Of a stretch of DNA of 64,000 nt, positions 10,540 through 22,458 are shown piece after piece. The DNA is from Sisyra terminalis (taxonomy: Eukaryota > Arthropoda > Insecta > Neuroptera > Sisyridae): NCBI GenBank assembly GCA_958496175.1, contig OY292276.1:49303080-49367079 (forward strand), read 5' to 3'. The position numbers and the translations under genes were made by a program. The stretch's first letter is position 1, and each line of letters starts with the position of its first letter. A model generated the notes under the pieces. It did not search any database, was not told where the DNA came from, and saw nothing but the letters and a program-made list of their open reading frames with translations.

Positions 10540-10925
10540 GTCTAAATCGATGTATAATGTGAAGGGTATATCAGGATGTGGTAGACCAAATAAATTAGCA
10601 GTGTTTTACTTCATTTATTATAATTGCAACGATTCGTTGGTGTTATTCCAACTTCATCAGGCAACCTATGTGTAACAATTTTAAAAAAAACATTCAAATT
10701 AACCAACAAGTCTGGCGTATGAATTTGTTTTGAATCATGGGACTATGTGTTTTTATCTAATATTTACAAGTCAGTAATTTTAAAGTTTATTGTTTTAAAG
10801 CAAATTTTAAATTGTATGGTTTTAATTTGAATGTTTTTTAAAACTGTTACCCATATGTCACCTGATGAAGTTAGAATAACATTATTTGGTCTACCACATC
10901 CTGATATATCCTTCACAATATTAAA
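10540..10925. mobile_element. Foldback repeat with decayed hammerhead motifs (family D)
   Basis: The arms are inverted: 'atcaggatgtggtagaccaa' near 10570 against 'ttggtctaccacatcctgat' near 10890. On the minus strand at 10624-10664 the motif reads TTGC, CTGATGA, A, stem II GTTGG/CCAAC, then GAATC in place of GAAAC, GTT, GCAA. TTGC and GCAA pair as stem I. The plus partner near 10860 keeps CTGATGA but has lost the second box. Confidence 0.55.
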
Positions 10926-11611
10926 AATTTTAATCTGGATGATAAAAAAAGCTCATGTGTGCAGTTCACCCGCGATAGAAGTAAAACCTTCAAAAATTTG
11001 AATTTCAAGATAATTATCGAATTTAGTTATGATAATATTGATACCAAATTTAATAGTTATTTACATTTTATTCACTTAGGTATAAATTTTTTTTTCCAGA
11101 TTATAGTAACTGAAGTATGAAATAAATATTTTAATTTCAATTTGATCAATAAATATATCGTTGTCATACGCGTAATTAGGGGAAGGTAGTAAGAGATGAT
11201 CCCCTTAAGCGGGAATCGCTGTAAAATATAAATTCTTCAAGCTAAACCAAAAATAAAGGCGATTACTACTATTATATTTATCTATCCAACTTTCATAATA
11301 CTGAAAACCATAAAATAACATAAGTTTCATTGAAATATTTTCATTTTTTTAAAACCTTTCAAAGTGATCATTTTGTACACCCCCATAGGTAAGAAGATCC
11401 CCCAGGTAGAGTTTGCTAACATAGGATACAAGCACGTGGCTATATTCACGTGGCCTTTATAATAAAATTAAGTATAATTAAAAGCCCCAAACGCAACAGT
11501 AATTACATTTACCAATGTTTGAATATAAGTAACATAAGATCCAAGTCATGTCTTCCTTAGGTCAACCGTGCAAATTTTTTATTTTTTCTCGTCCAAATCG
11601 ATGTGGAATGA

Positions 11612-11770
11612 CTACTGGTACTAGGTGACTACTAGGTGACCTCTCCAAAACCAGTAGGTAGTGGGTTCAATTTTCGTATCGTGCAAATTTTCAATATTTC
11701 TCGATAACGGATTTAGTTAACCCTAGAGTCGTTAAAGGACCTTAGTAGTTATAAAATGACGGTCAATCGT
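11612..11770 (+). mobile_element. tRNA-derived SINE, copy 1
   Basis: Carries GTGGGTTCAATTTTCGTATC (a damaged pol III B box), then 'caatatttctcgata', 'accctagagtcg' and 'ccttagtagttataaaatga'. The same order of blocks occurs at 21285-21442, 22281-22438 and 22459-22607. The 5' part here is scrambled by a short 'actactaggtgac' duplication. Confidence 0.7.
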
Positions 11771-11819
11771 TAGTGGTTTCAGCACAATCGCAAAGGATCA
11801 TCTTACTCCAAGGGATCAA

Positions 11820-11990
11820 CTCGTACTACTTTCCCCTACAACGAAAAATTGAACATTGCGTTGATAGACCTCTAAATATCAATATTAAAAGTTCAAATTG
11901 TACTATATTTATTTTTATCCTCCTAAATAATATTTTTGATATATCTATAAAAAAAAAATGATTTTTTTGGCTCAACCTACATGGTACATG
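11820..11990. mobile_element. Fragment of the AATATT-core foldback family
   Basis: Shows 'gacctctaaatatcaatatt' followed by an 'aaaagttcaaattgtac' block and a poly-A next to 'tgatttttttggctcaacct'. The layout matches one terminal arm of the kilobase foldbacks. Overlapping reading frames on both strands are not genes. Confidence 0.45.
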
Positions 11991-12659
11991 CAATGAAACC
12001 CTAGGAAATACTAAAAAGATTGAAACTAGTGTCATAAATATTTTTTTAACGGATCTTTGTACCATGAATTGAGAAAATATATCTAGTTAACATTTGGGTG
12101 TAATCTGTATTTAAACTTTTATATTTTCACCCCAAATAACCAGTAGATATAGAAAAATGATATACCTGACGATTTTTGTGCAACTATGCAAACGAAAACT
12201 CAAAAAAAAAATGTTTTTTTTAGATGATGTAAATTGTAGGTAAATGTTGTAACACATCGCTAGCAAAGTGAACTAATTATATTATGTTTTTCTAGAAACG
12301 ATTTTCAAAAATTTGTTATATATTTCGTGACGACCTCGAAATTGAAATTTTGCCTTTATACACAATATACCTGCATATTTCTTACGGACAACATACAATT
12401 TTCTTTAAAAACATGCACTCGAAAAAATAATTATCGAGTTGTGGAAAACTAGTCTTCCAAAACTGCAAAATACCAAATTATACATTGAATTTATTTTTAT
12501 CTTTTGTAAGTAATTATTTTTGTAACACTCTGTTTAAATTGTTCAATGGCAAAACTAGTGGATTGTGCATATCAATTTTTGTTTTTTAAATTAATTTTAA
12601 AAATGTGAGCAACTTTCAAGGATAAGAATTTATAAAAAGCACATGTATTATTGCAAGAA

Positions 12660-12790
12660 ACGAAGAATCCAATACCACTTGATGACCACTGATGAAGCTA
12701 ACTTGGCAATCAAAATACGTATCTGGATAATATGTCAGCCATTCATTTGATTAAACTTTTATTCAAATTTATGTTAATAGTTTAATAGAT
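12660..12790 (+). mobile_element. Solo remnant of hammerhead foldback family B
   Basis: Plus strand: 'gatgaccactgatgaagc', then 'cttggcaatcaaaatacgta' and 'tctgga', which aligns with the family B arm at 8234-8274. Box I is intact (CTGATGA), but stem II no longer pairs and GAAA has become AAAA. A still shorter remnant lies near 26590-26680. Confidence 0.6.
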
Positions 12791-12799
12791 TATAAAAGT

Positions 12800-14280
12800 C
12801 AGATCTCAGCTTTTATTTTTTATTTAATAAGAAGACAATTTAGGTTGTTGAAGATCGATTTTTTTAAACAATTTTTAAAATGATCTTAAACAACCTGATT
12901 TGTCTTCTTAGTTAATAGTTTACTTCTGTAAATTTTATTACATAAATAAGACCACAATATATTTCATATATTGTTTAAACAGTACAATTGTTCAAAGTTA
13001 GCAAATTAATCTAAATTGATTTTAAAATTAATATTTTATTCCGAATAGTAAAGCTTTAAGACTAAATATTGAACTAAATTTTTTGTTGTATATAATTACT
13101 TATATAGAGTTTTCTTCTTTTGTTTGATTCAAACAATAAGTGTTAACGATTTGTTTTATATTTCGTAATTTCTAACTAAATAAATGAAGTAAATAAGTAA
13201 TTATCATTGTTTAACTTGATCGTTAGGAAAAAAAAACTTTAAAATTTATACTTAAACTATAAAAAAATCTGAAAAAAAATCAACCGTAAGCAACAACAAT
13301 ATATTTTATATTAAACCTTATTAGCGGTTTGGTCTTTAATTTTATCTCTTCTTCAGAGAATCCATTAGAGGAAATTTCTTTTATCACATTTCATTACTAT
13401 TAAGACATTAGCACATTTCTATTAACTTGTTTTTATTTTACAAGTCACGAAAATTATGATATTTATAATTTTAACGTGTAAATTAAAGAAAAGTGACAAA
13501 TTTAATTCTAATATAATGATAATTGTTTACACATTTTTTGGTATTTGTAGGGTACCTACTTATACTGATATTTTATCACCCATAATGGGTTCAATTCCAA
13601 TTGGTTACTTTCAGCAAAGTTAAATGTTTTATACTTTAAATAAAAAATCAATAAATCAACTTTAAACTAGATTAGTGAGTAGGCTTACCTAACTTCAAAT
13701 TAATCATTTAGAATGCATTATGTAATTTTAATAAGTAAATACGATAAATTATATTTTAACTGTAGGTAATTAAAATATTCAATAGCTTTGATTTATTATT
13801 ATCTATGTAAATACATACATTTTTGAAAAATTTATTTGTATGAATAAAAATAATTGACAATTTCAAGAATAAATGTGTTTTGTAAATTTAATTTTTATAC
13901 TTCCATGAATTGATGTTAAGTATACAATTATCTACTTTCTTTAGACGTAGATTTAGCGGGTACTACTAGCTGTAGTTGTAGAAATAAAAATTTAAGGAAA
14001 GATTCCCAACAATTGCCTTTAAAATTTAAATAAATCATTTATAACATTCAGGAATTTTCCAAATATTTCCAATACTAAAGCTCTAGTTTTGTTAGTGCAT
14101 TATTAAGTAACTAGATATTTTCATTAACTAGATATTTATTCTCTTAGAATAAAAAAATTATTTTTGACAACAAAAATTCGGTTTTACTGCAAATTTTGCA
14201 GATGTTTTTTCAATATTTTAAGCATTTGGCTTAAGAAAAACCAAACCAGCTCCTCTTAAACAATTTTTGGTACAAGTCTC
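12800..14280. other. AT-rich intergenic stretch, no gene seen
   Basis: No reading frame above background and no recognised repeat. A weak CTGAAGA word on the minus strand near 13360 lacks the rest of a hammerhead. Confidence 0.5.
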
Positions 14281-14283
14281 TTT

Positions 14284-14598
14284 TAGGGTGGTCAAATCTG
14301 GCAACATGGCATTATCTATTTTGTTTTGTTATTTTATTGACGATTTTTTTTTTGTTAAATCAACTATACTATCGTATAATTTTCTTTTTTGTGGTTAAAT
14401 TTTCGGCTCAAGTGTACTTTAACACACCCACAATCTAGCAACATTGCATTTTCGACTTTGTTTTTAATTTAATTCGGGATATTTTTGTTTATTCAATTCT
14501 AATATCGTATAATTCTCTATTTTGTGGCTAAATTTTCATTATGGATCGATTTATTCGCGAATCCAATTTAAAACATAGTTGAAAATGCAACGTTGCCA
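14284..14598. mobile_element. Palindromic hAT-like MITE, copy 2, with a half copy beside it
   Basis: 14405-14598 begins GGCTCAAGTGTACTTTAACA and runs to 'aaaatgcaacgttgccag', the family seen at 4168-4392 with its right end lost. Immediately left, 14284-14400 is a half copy ('tctggcaacatggcatta' to 'tttgtggttaaattttc'). One copy probably inserted into another. Confidence 0.7.
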
Positions 14599-14609
14599 GT
14601 AATTGACCG

Positions 14610-16740
14610 ACCTAAGTTCAGAAGTTCATATTATATAGTTTTTAAGTATTCTAGTTTAAGTTTTTTTAACTTCCGAAGCAATAAATTTTCCTTTAAACTT
14701 TATGCAAATGAATAGAAAAGCCAAATAGTGAAGCATTATAATCAGCAATTGTTTAGTATGTTCGCCGTTAATAATTTTATTTTGAAATCCACAAAATAAT
14801 AGGATATAGTAAAAACAATACCCTGGAGACCAAAACGGCTAAAATCAAAGATTTAACTATATATTAAAAGTTTATGTATAATTTTTTTCTATACTTCATC
14901 AATTATTAGTAGTTTTTTAAAATATTATCTAATAAATCTTTCATACCGTTGTATTGCTGTTTCTTTTTTCGTGAAATAAAAAAAAATATTAAAATTTATT
15001 ACATTTCCTTGCATCCACATATATAAAATTTTACCAATTTGTTATCCTAATTTAAATTATTTTATTAAAACAAATTGGCATTTTGGCAGACGTAGGTATC
15101 AATTTTCATATAGGAATAACTATTGTTGATTTTTCAATGAATATTCATCCTCTTTTTCTTTCGTCATAAACTATAATATTTATTACAAAAGGCTTTATTA
15201 TTAATAATTTCTATTTCTATTTTAAATTGAAAATTTAGTTGTATTATTGCCTTTTGTCAGCATTTACACCTATTTTGTAAAATATTATATAACTTTATTG
15301 TTGAAAATAATGTTCTTTATAGAATAATAAATAAATAGTACCCTGAAAATCATTTCCTCACTATGTCCCAAACTTGAAATTAGCAAAATTTTTGACCTTC
15401 TAAATAAAAAAAATTTCATAAAAATTATTTGCGAATTCGACTAATCGATTAAAAACACAATAGCTTTTCAAAAATCTTTGATTTTGGAATGAAAAGTAAA
15501 GAAGACGTTTTCAAATATATTTTTTATATGTGTCCCATAAAAGAAAATCATTTCCTCAAAGCTTTATTAACAGTCGATATATGGACGCATCTGTAATCAT
15601 ATATGAAGGTTCTTATCGATATTTGATTGTTGGCAATACGATAAATTATAAGTTTTAAATAAAAAATAAATTATAAGACATATTTAAGTCATCTTACACG
15701 TGTAAAAGTATCTGCTCCAGAATAAAAATAGGAAAATTAATTCAAGACTACATTATCATTCGTCATTCCCTAACATTGAAGGAAAAGAGAGGTATTTATT
15801 ATATGTTAATAATACTTTCACAGTTGTAGGTTATCAGAGACGGTAAAGTTAGACAAAAATTCAGAGGTAACAAAAGTTTATGTAACAAGATTTTTTAAAC
15901 TATACTTTATTTCGTCATTCCCTTATTCAAATTGAACCGAGGGAATGACGATACATAAAGTTATGGTTTTTTAAATAATAGAACTTGATTTTTTTTTATT
16001 TCTTTGCTTATTTAATCCTTAAATTCATCGTTTTTCCCTATTTAAAGATAGGAATATCATTCATTTGACTTCAGTGAAAATTATCGCTGTAAATACAATA
16101 CAGAGATACAAGTAGATCATTTGAACGATGAAGGACAACAAATTACACTTACAAAGGAGTATTATATTTACGTAACAATGATATTATTAGAACCCAAACT
16201 TTTTACGTGCTATTAAACAATAACAGAGACGATTCAAGAACGATATGGCCTATAAAAACCGATCCCTCACCTTCAAAATTATAAATTATCCTTATAATTC
16301 GTCTAAAATAATTTTATTCTGGAAACCACTACATTGGTTAAATCTAGTTAGTCAAATACTACAAACTTGGCAAAAAAATCAGTTTTAATAATTAAATTAT
16401 TTTCTTTAATAATACATTTTGGAATTTAATGAGAATTACCTACATAAAAACGTAGGTAATTATTACACTAAACCACTAAAGATTTGTTCTAATTAAGAAA
16501 AATATTTTTTAAATGAATGTATAGTCTTTAATGATTTTTCGTTTGTTTAAAAAAAAAAGAAAGAAATTAAGAAATTCCTTCTTTGTGCAGACGATACCAC
16601 GCAAAACAACGATATTCACAAAAATATTACGCATTTTTCGATATAATTACGAAAAAAAATTTAAAAAAAAATAAGAAAATTTTACAATAATTTTTTTTAT
16701 AGTAATTGAGTGGTTTGAGTTATACATATCTATCAATCAA
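14610..16740. other. AT-rich intergenic stretch, no gene seen
   Basis: No coding signal on either strand. Short repeated words are present: 'gaaaatcatttcctcaa' near 15345 and 15543, and 'tcgtcattccct' near 15759 and 15912, with the complement 'agggaatgacga' near 15940. They could be remnants of a small inverted repeat. I cannot define an element. Confidence 0.5.
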
Positions 16741-16774
16741 CTTTGGGTTCGTACCAGGTCATAAAGGCATTAAG

Positions 16775-18770
16775 GGAAATGCCCATCATGGATCCGGGAT
16801 ACTATTCATAGGTCCGCTACTTGTGAATTGGTATCACAAAATTCGCATTGAAAAACCTTAAAATTCATTTATAAAAATTAATCACACTACTGAAATATTT
16901 GGTCTTGCAAAATACAAGTCTAATAATCGGCCACTATGGACTGAAGAAACTCCTGCATAAAATTGGAATACAAGAAGGTGATTTAACATGCAGATTAGGG
17001 TGGGTCAAAAAAATTCTCACCAAGTATGAGCTCTTAATTTTAATAGGAAGATCCTCCGCATCACAGTTTTGTATTTTTTTCTCAGTCCAATAGAAAAAAA
17101 TTCATACCTCATCATTTATCGATTGTACAGAAAAATGTTCTGAAAGAATTTTTAAGGAAATTTAATGCTCTACAAAAACGGTATTCTATATTTTTTCCGT
17201 AAGTCTCACCATTTGAAAGATATTAAGGTTTTAATTTTGATTATTTTAAGACAAATTTCATTTTTGTTTATGAATTTTATAACTCGACAATAAATGACTC
17301 TTATACAATGCGCAATACAAATTTTTGTTGGAAATTAACTGCTCTATAAAAATGGTTTTATAACTTTTTTATAACTAATTGGATATTGTTTTTCTCTAAT
17401 ACTTAAATATATCATAATATATGTATAATGAAAACTTTACTTTTTTTATTAATAAATATTTAACTAAGCGATAAATAATGTACAATTTATGTTTTTTAAA
17501 TGGAGACAAATATACTAAAGCATAAAAAAAGACTTGAAAAATATTTTGAAGTTTCTCAGTTGATAAAAACTAAAATTCGTGTAAATTTTCTCAAAAATTA
17601 TAAATTAAATTGAAATTTTTCGAATATCTCATCAAAAACTTTTAAAACCCGTACATATGAAAGTTTGATGATGAATATCTTTTGAAAGGTTAATTTAGTC
17701 GCCAAAGCATAAGAAACCATTTTTATAGAGCAGTTAATTTCCAACAAAAATTTGTATTGCGCATTGTCTAAGAGTCATTTATTGTCGAGTTATAAAATTC
17801 ATAAACAAAAATTAAATTTGTCTTAAAATAATCAAAATTAAATCCTTAATATCTTTCAAATGGTGAGGCTTACGGAAAAAATATTGAATACCTTTTTTGT
17901 AGAGCATTAAATTTTCTAAAAAAATCTTTCCAAACATTTTTCTGTACAATCGATAAATGATGAGATATTAATTTTTTTCTATTGGACTGAGAAAAAAATA
18001 CAAAACTGCGATGCGGAGGATCTGCCTATTAAAATTAAGAGCTCATACTTGGTGAGAATTTTTTTAAGGTGTCTAGCAACCCATTTTTCCGTGTCACTTG
18101 TAAAAAAAAAATAATCGATTTTTTTGACCCACCCTAATGCAGATTCTTAAGTTTCTTACGATTTATGGGAATGAATGAATGCAAACATAAGGAACTAAGG
18201 ATAACAAACCCTGGAATCAAAATAATCGAAAAACACTTGGTATTCTGGTTGCTGAGGTTCGCCCAACTACTCGATCTCAACTAAATGGGATAGGAACCCA
18301 GAAAACACAATAAGCCCTGAGGCTGAAGTTTGAGCCCCAAATAGCCCTTTCCCATCAAGGATCCGGGATACTATTCACAGACCCGCTACTTGTGAACTGG
18401 TATCACAAAATTTGCATTGAAAAATCTTAAAATCCATTTATAAAAATTAATCAAACTACTGAAATATTTGATCTTACAAGAAAAGAAATCTAATAATTGG
18501 TCGCTATGGACTGAAGAAACTCCTGTATACACTTGGATTACAAGAGGGTGATTTAACATGCAGATTCTTGCGTTTCTTACGATTTATGGGAACCAAGGAT
18601 AACAAACCCTGGAATAAAAATAATCGGAAAACACTTAGTACCCCGGTTGCTGAGCTTCGCCCAACTACTCGATCTCAACTAAGTGGGATAGGAACCCAGG
18701 AAACACAATAAGTCCTGAAGCTGTAATGAGTCTCGAATAATCTCATCCTGGAAATCCCAGCTACATTGAA
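16775..18770. repeat. Tandemly duplicated retroelement-like unit; left copy split by FB2
   Basis: The left copy (about 16785-16995 plus 18145-18345) and the right copy (about 18355-18770) share 'atccgggatactattca', 'tatggactgaagaaactcct', 'ggtgatttaacatgcagatt', 'ggataacaaaccctgga' and 'ctactcgatctcaacta'. The plus translation YGLKKLLHKIGIQEGDLTCR resembles the tail of a LINE RNase H region, but no frame stays open. A further 3' fragment lies near 24060-24225. The right copy lacks the insertion carried by the left one. Confidence 0.7.
16996..18136. mobile_element. Palindromic foldback element, 1.14 kb (FB2), with exact 8-bp target duplication
   Basis: Begins TAGGGTGGGTCAAAAAAATT and ends with the complementary 'gacccaccctaa'. 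It is flanked by ATGCAGAT on both sides (16988-16995 and 18137-18144). The arms match for about 350 bp (for example 'gaagatcctccgcatcaca' against 'gatgcggaggatctgc'), around a central segment near 17350-17700. The 8-bp duplication and the TAGGG end suggest hAT. There is no transposase. The uninterrupted paralogous site near 18555-18570 confirms the boundaries. Confidence 0.88.
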
Positions 18771-18779
18771 AACACATAT

Positions 18780-19840
18780 AGTTAACTTATAAATATAATT
18801 CCCTCCAAAATCTCTACTTCATATATAAAAGTTTTCTAAGATTAAATTTATTATTTCAAATTAAGGCCTTTCATAACGATTTAAATGTTGGCAAAAAATA
18901 ATTAGATAGAATTCGTCATACAATCTGTAAAAAGGTAGAATCAATCTAATGTTTCATTGATTCATAATTGAATGAATTGAAAAGACTATTAAATTTCTTT
19001 CACTAAATCAATTTAGCTATGAAAGTTTTGATCTTTGATCTTGTCAGAATTTTACTTCATCAAAACTACGTGGCGCTTTTATAAAAAGAATTCCTAACAA
19101 ATTTCAAGTAAAAAATATTGGCAATTTCTGGATTATTATTTCAATTTTAAATACTCATCAAATAAAATAGTAAAATAATTTCCTGATTTCTGTATTAATT
19201 CTACAATTTTCCAAATGATTTATAATGTTTAATGGATTTAAAAATTGATTTGTAAAAGATTTAATTAGAATTACAAAAGAGGTGTTTATAATCTCAGCTT
19301 GATAATATCTGTGTATTGTACTCAAATCCAATTGATTTTATTTTAATCGATAGAGCTAATTAAAAAAAAATTGATTCGTAAAAACTTACAATTGGATTAA
19401 TTAATAATTTAAATTCATTAATAATTTGATTTTGCTTTAATGTTTTCAATCTCATGTCTGAAGTAAATCAAAAACGTTAAAGTTTTATTTGATAAAAAAT
19501 ATTCATAACTAATTTATACAATTATGAAATTTTATTAGTTGTATTTTTTCAAGATATATCCTATTACATTTAATATGGTTTTTGTTTTTAATTTCTTCTT
19601 AAGTATGCATCACATTCACTTAATATTTAACGCTATTTTTTATAGTTAATACCAGTTAAAATTTACAATTGATAATTAAGATTATAGTATTATGGGATTA
19701 GGTTTATAGGTTTTAAAGCGTATTACATTTTAAATCCCACTATGTCATCCAAACTTATAAATTTAATAAAATTTATTAGTAACAAAGATTATCTAACGGC
19801 AAAAAAATTTAATAATTAAAATGATTTTAAGGGAAAATAC
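18780..19840. other. AT-rich intergenic stretch, no gene seen
   Basis: No coding frame, RNA gene or recognised repeat on either strand. Confidence 0.5.
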
Positions 19841-19844
19841 TTAC

Positions 19845-20320
19845 TTAAGTTTAAATCGTTTTAGCTTTTCCCCAACCGGATATCCGCAACTAGAGCTTTT
19901 CGGTACGAATGACGAAACTTGAAATGGCAACTTGAAAGCACAAATTAAAAATTCACAAATCCAAATCACATAATTCAATCGACAAAAAGAGGCATTATCG
20001 TTCGAAAATATCCGCCTTATTTAAAATGCACGACAGAAACGATCTGATGATTTTTCTTCTACAAAATCAAAGAAATATACTCTCATGCGTTCTCCCACCT
20101 CGATTTGTATGATAAAAGAAGAAACTCACAAATTCAACATATAAATTAACCACATTCATTGTTGGCCAAAACTTTTTCCACAATTTTCCATGCGAATGGC
20201 GCAAATTTTTCGACCACATACTTGCCACCAATGCCAAAGTACAACTCGTACAGATTATCGATTCGAAATTGGATTTTTTTCAATCACCAAACGAAAATCA
20301 ATGACTGATATGAATCAAAT
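19845..20320 (-). promoter_or_regulatory. Candidate 5' noncoding exon and promoter region for the P450 gene
   Basis: This block is less AT-rich than its surroundings. On the minus strand it ends in a near-ideal donor (ACTTAA|GTAAGT, boundary 19845). The first P450 coding exon has a plausible acceptor (polypyrimidine then TATATAG at about 10162) only 16 nt before its ATG, so an upstream untranslated exon is expected. Linking the two is inference; the intron would be about 9.7 kb. Confidence 0.3.
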
Positions 20321-20723
20321 ACAAAAGAGAATTACAATGAAGAGTTGATTGGCGTTACTGCTATTAATCGCTACATCAATTATGTTTTTTTTCAATGAGG
20401 GATTTATTTTGATGGTATGATATAATGTGGCAATATGTATGGATGTTGACGTTTAAGTCGAATCATATCCAAAAGTGATAATACAGCAAATGTAAAAGAC
20501 TTGATCTTAGCAATGCAAACACGTACCCAAAGGTATGTAAGTATTTATAGGAAATGTAATTATTATTAAAAACAACTACTTGTGATTTTAAATAAATTAC
20601 TATCGAAAGAATATTTTTTATTATAATTTTCAGTATAACTAAAGGACAAACATATGTAGTTGATGTTCATAGGTATTTAGACTAATAAGACTGTTATTAT
20701 TTCAACAATTCTTTACTATCATT

Positions 20724-20761
20724 GTACAACGTTTCATCTCTTTCGAGACTTCTTCAGGTAC
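20724..20761 (-). ncRNA. Hammerhead motif, family C, complete core
   Basis: Minus strand: GTAC, CTGAAGA, A, GTCTC, loop GAAA, GAGAT, GAAAC, GTT, GTAC. The two GTAC words pair as stem I. Stem II is GTCTC/GAGAT (one G-T pair) and stem III is the single C-G pair of minimal hammerheads. The cleavage triplet is GTT rather than GTC. Confidence 0.65.
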
Positions 20762-20992
20762 TGAAAAGCAGACAAAAATAATACAATTATTTACTGTCAG
20801 GTCCAAGAGCTGTGAAAATATAACTGATAGATTAATTTTAACAACCGATATACAAATACATTAAGTTAATTTCATAAATTACAACCTTGTATTACTAATA
20901 AATTTAAGTTACAAATTCAATTGGATAAACACTACTGGACTAATGGCTCTTGGACCTGACAGTAAATAATTGCATTATTTTTGTGTTTTTCA

Positions 20993-21029
20993 GTACCTGA
21001 AGAAGTCTCGAAAGAGACGAAACGTTGTA
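20993..21029 (+). ncRNA. Hammerhead motif, family C, inverted partner
   Basis: Plus strand: GTAC, CTGAAGA, A, GTCTC, GAAA loop, GAGAC (full stem II), GAAAC, GTT, GTAA. Stem I is one base short of the partner copy. The core is complete. Confidence 0.65.
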
Positions 21030-21284
21030 AAATGATAGTAAAGAATTATTAAAATAATAAATGTCTTATTAGTCCAAATACCTATGAACTACATATTACT
21101 ATCATGGATATGAATACGATAAATCATTTAAAAGATAAACTTTAGTTGAAATCTTAAAATGAGTACCAACTTATTGGAAAATTTTTTATTTTGTTGTATA
21201 ACAGCCGTTAAATCTCCAACCAATAAATACTAATATTTTCTCTTTAAGTTACTTCACAATAAAAGAATAGCTGACTAGCTGAAC

Positions 21285-21442
21285 CTACTGGTGGCAGAGT
21301 GGTTAAGATCGCCGCTTCAAAACTGGTAGGTGTTGGGCTAGAATCTCGTATTGAGAAATTTTTCGATATTTCTCGATTGATGAATTTTAATTAACTCTAG
21401 AGTCGCTGAAGACCTTTGTAGTTATAAAGCGACAATAAATAA
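21285..21442 (+). mobile_element. tRNA-derived SINE, copy 2
   Basis: TGGCAGAGTGGTTAAGATCG resembles a tRNA-Ser/Leu A box, followed by a damaged B box (GGGCTAGAATCTC). The family body follows: 'gatatttctcgat', 'ctctagagtcgctgaagacc' and a tail ending 'gcgacaataaataa'. The tRNA ancestor cannot be fixed by eye. Confidence 0.75.
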
Positions 21443-21513
21443 CTAGAAATATAGAAGGAAATATAGAAGCAAAACTTAAAATTGTTGTATATATTATTGG
21501 TAACTCCAACACT

Positions 21514-22235
21514 AAGGGTGCGTTCCACTAAGAAACCTATATTTTCGTGTTCCATTAGCTTGTGAGTGTTATGAGTAACGTGACCATAATTTTTTTTGCT
21601 CCAAAGCCGGACACCTATAAATTTTAATACGAAAACTGGAAAACCATATTATAATTTTGCTTAAAATGACAACACTAGAAATATTGTAAAACACAGTGCT
21701 TCCTTATTAGAAAAAAAATTATACGGAACAATTAAGATAACAATATGTGTGGTCTATTTATTGCCGATTCCCGCAGTTGTGGCAGTGATAACTAGCTAAA
21801 ATTTGTAGATACTTATTTTTGTATGATTTTTATCCATGTACTATAGGTTTATGGCCTATGGATTTACACTATAGGTATATGTATATGTAGACTGTATACA
21901 GTACACTTGCATAATGATTTTGGTTGTAATGAATTAATACTTATCACAGGTCACTTTTTCTCAAAGCGGGACATTTTTAGGTTCTTCGGAGACAACGGGA
22001 CACAAAGCCCGAAAGTGGGACTGTCCCGCCCAAAGCGGGACATATGGTCACGTTAGTTATAGGTCAATTTCTCATCGCCCTTTTAGATCCAACTATTCAA
22101 AAGGGTCATTCGATTGAGCGTTGTGTATAGTTATGTAAGCGAAAACAATGACGTCATGAATCATATATTCACCACCAAAATGGGTGCAAAAATATGTGTT
22201 GTGAACGTTATGGTCGCTTAGTAGAACGCACCCTA
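21514..22235. mobile_element. DNA transposon remnant with a second element nested inside
   Basis: Outer ends AGGGTGCGTTCCACTAAG and its complement (about 22216-22234, one mismatch) form TIRs. Inside, about 21570-22056 has a second pair: TAACGTGACCATA and TATGGTCACGTTA. The inner element contains direct and inverted 'aagcgggaca' / 'gtcccgc' words. GTTATGAG and GTTATAGG flank the inner element, a possible decayed 8-bp duplication. Both look hAT-like. No transposase. Confidence 0.65.
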
Positions 22236-22280
22236 TATAGTATAGATACATTATTTCAACACTATAAATATTTAGAAAGC

Positions 22281-22438
22281 CAACTGGTGGCTGAGGGGTC
22301 TAGATGACCACTCCAAAACTAGTAGGTAGTGGGTTCGATCCTCGTATCGTGCAAATTTTCAATATTTCTCGATACCGGATTTAAATAACCCTAGAGTCGC
22401 TGAAAGACCTTAGTAGTTATAAGGCGACGGTAAATAAC
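22281..22438 (+). mobile_element. tRNA-derived SINE, copy 3 (best B box)
   Basis: Starts 'caactggtggctgagggg', has the clearest B box of the family (GTGGGTTCGATCCTCG), then 'gtgcaaattttcaatattt', 'ccctagagtcgctgaaagac' and the tail 'gcgacggtaaataa'. Confidence 0.8.
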
Positions 22439-22458
22439 AATTAAAAAAAATCTTTAGA

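Larger units (their letters stand above)
20650..21100. mobile_element. Foldback repeat with hammerhead motifs, family C
   Basis: Inverted arms about 20660-20815 and 20945-21095 share 'ttcataggtatttagacta', 'aattctttactatcat' and 'tactgtcaggtccaagagc' with their complements, around a unique spacer of about 130 bp. Each arm carries a hammerhead motif facing outward. The arrangement is the same as family A but the sequence is unrelated. Confidence 0.75.

Noticed and set aside
13340..13380. CTGAAGA on the minus strand near 13360 as a further hammerhead
   Set aside because: No pairable stem II and no GAAA followed by a cut triplet; one box alone is not enough.
22281..22360. A functional tRNA gene at the GTGGGTTCGATCCTCG B box
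   Set aside because: The acceptor and anticodon arms do not fold, and the same body with a long 3' extension occurs four times, so it is a SINE.
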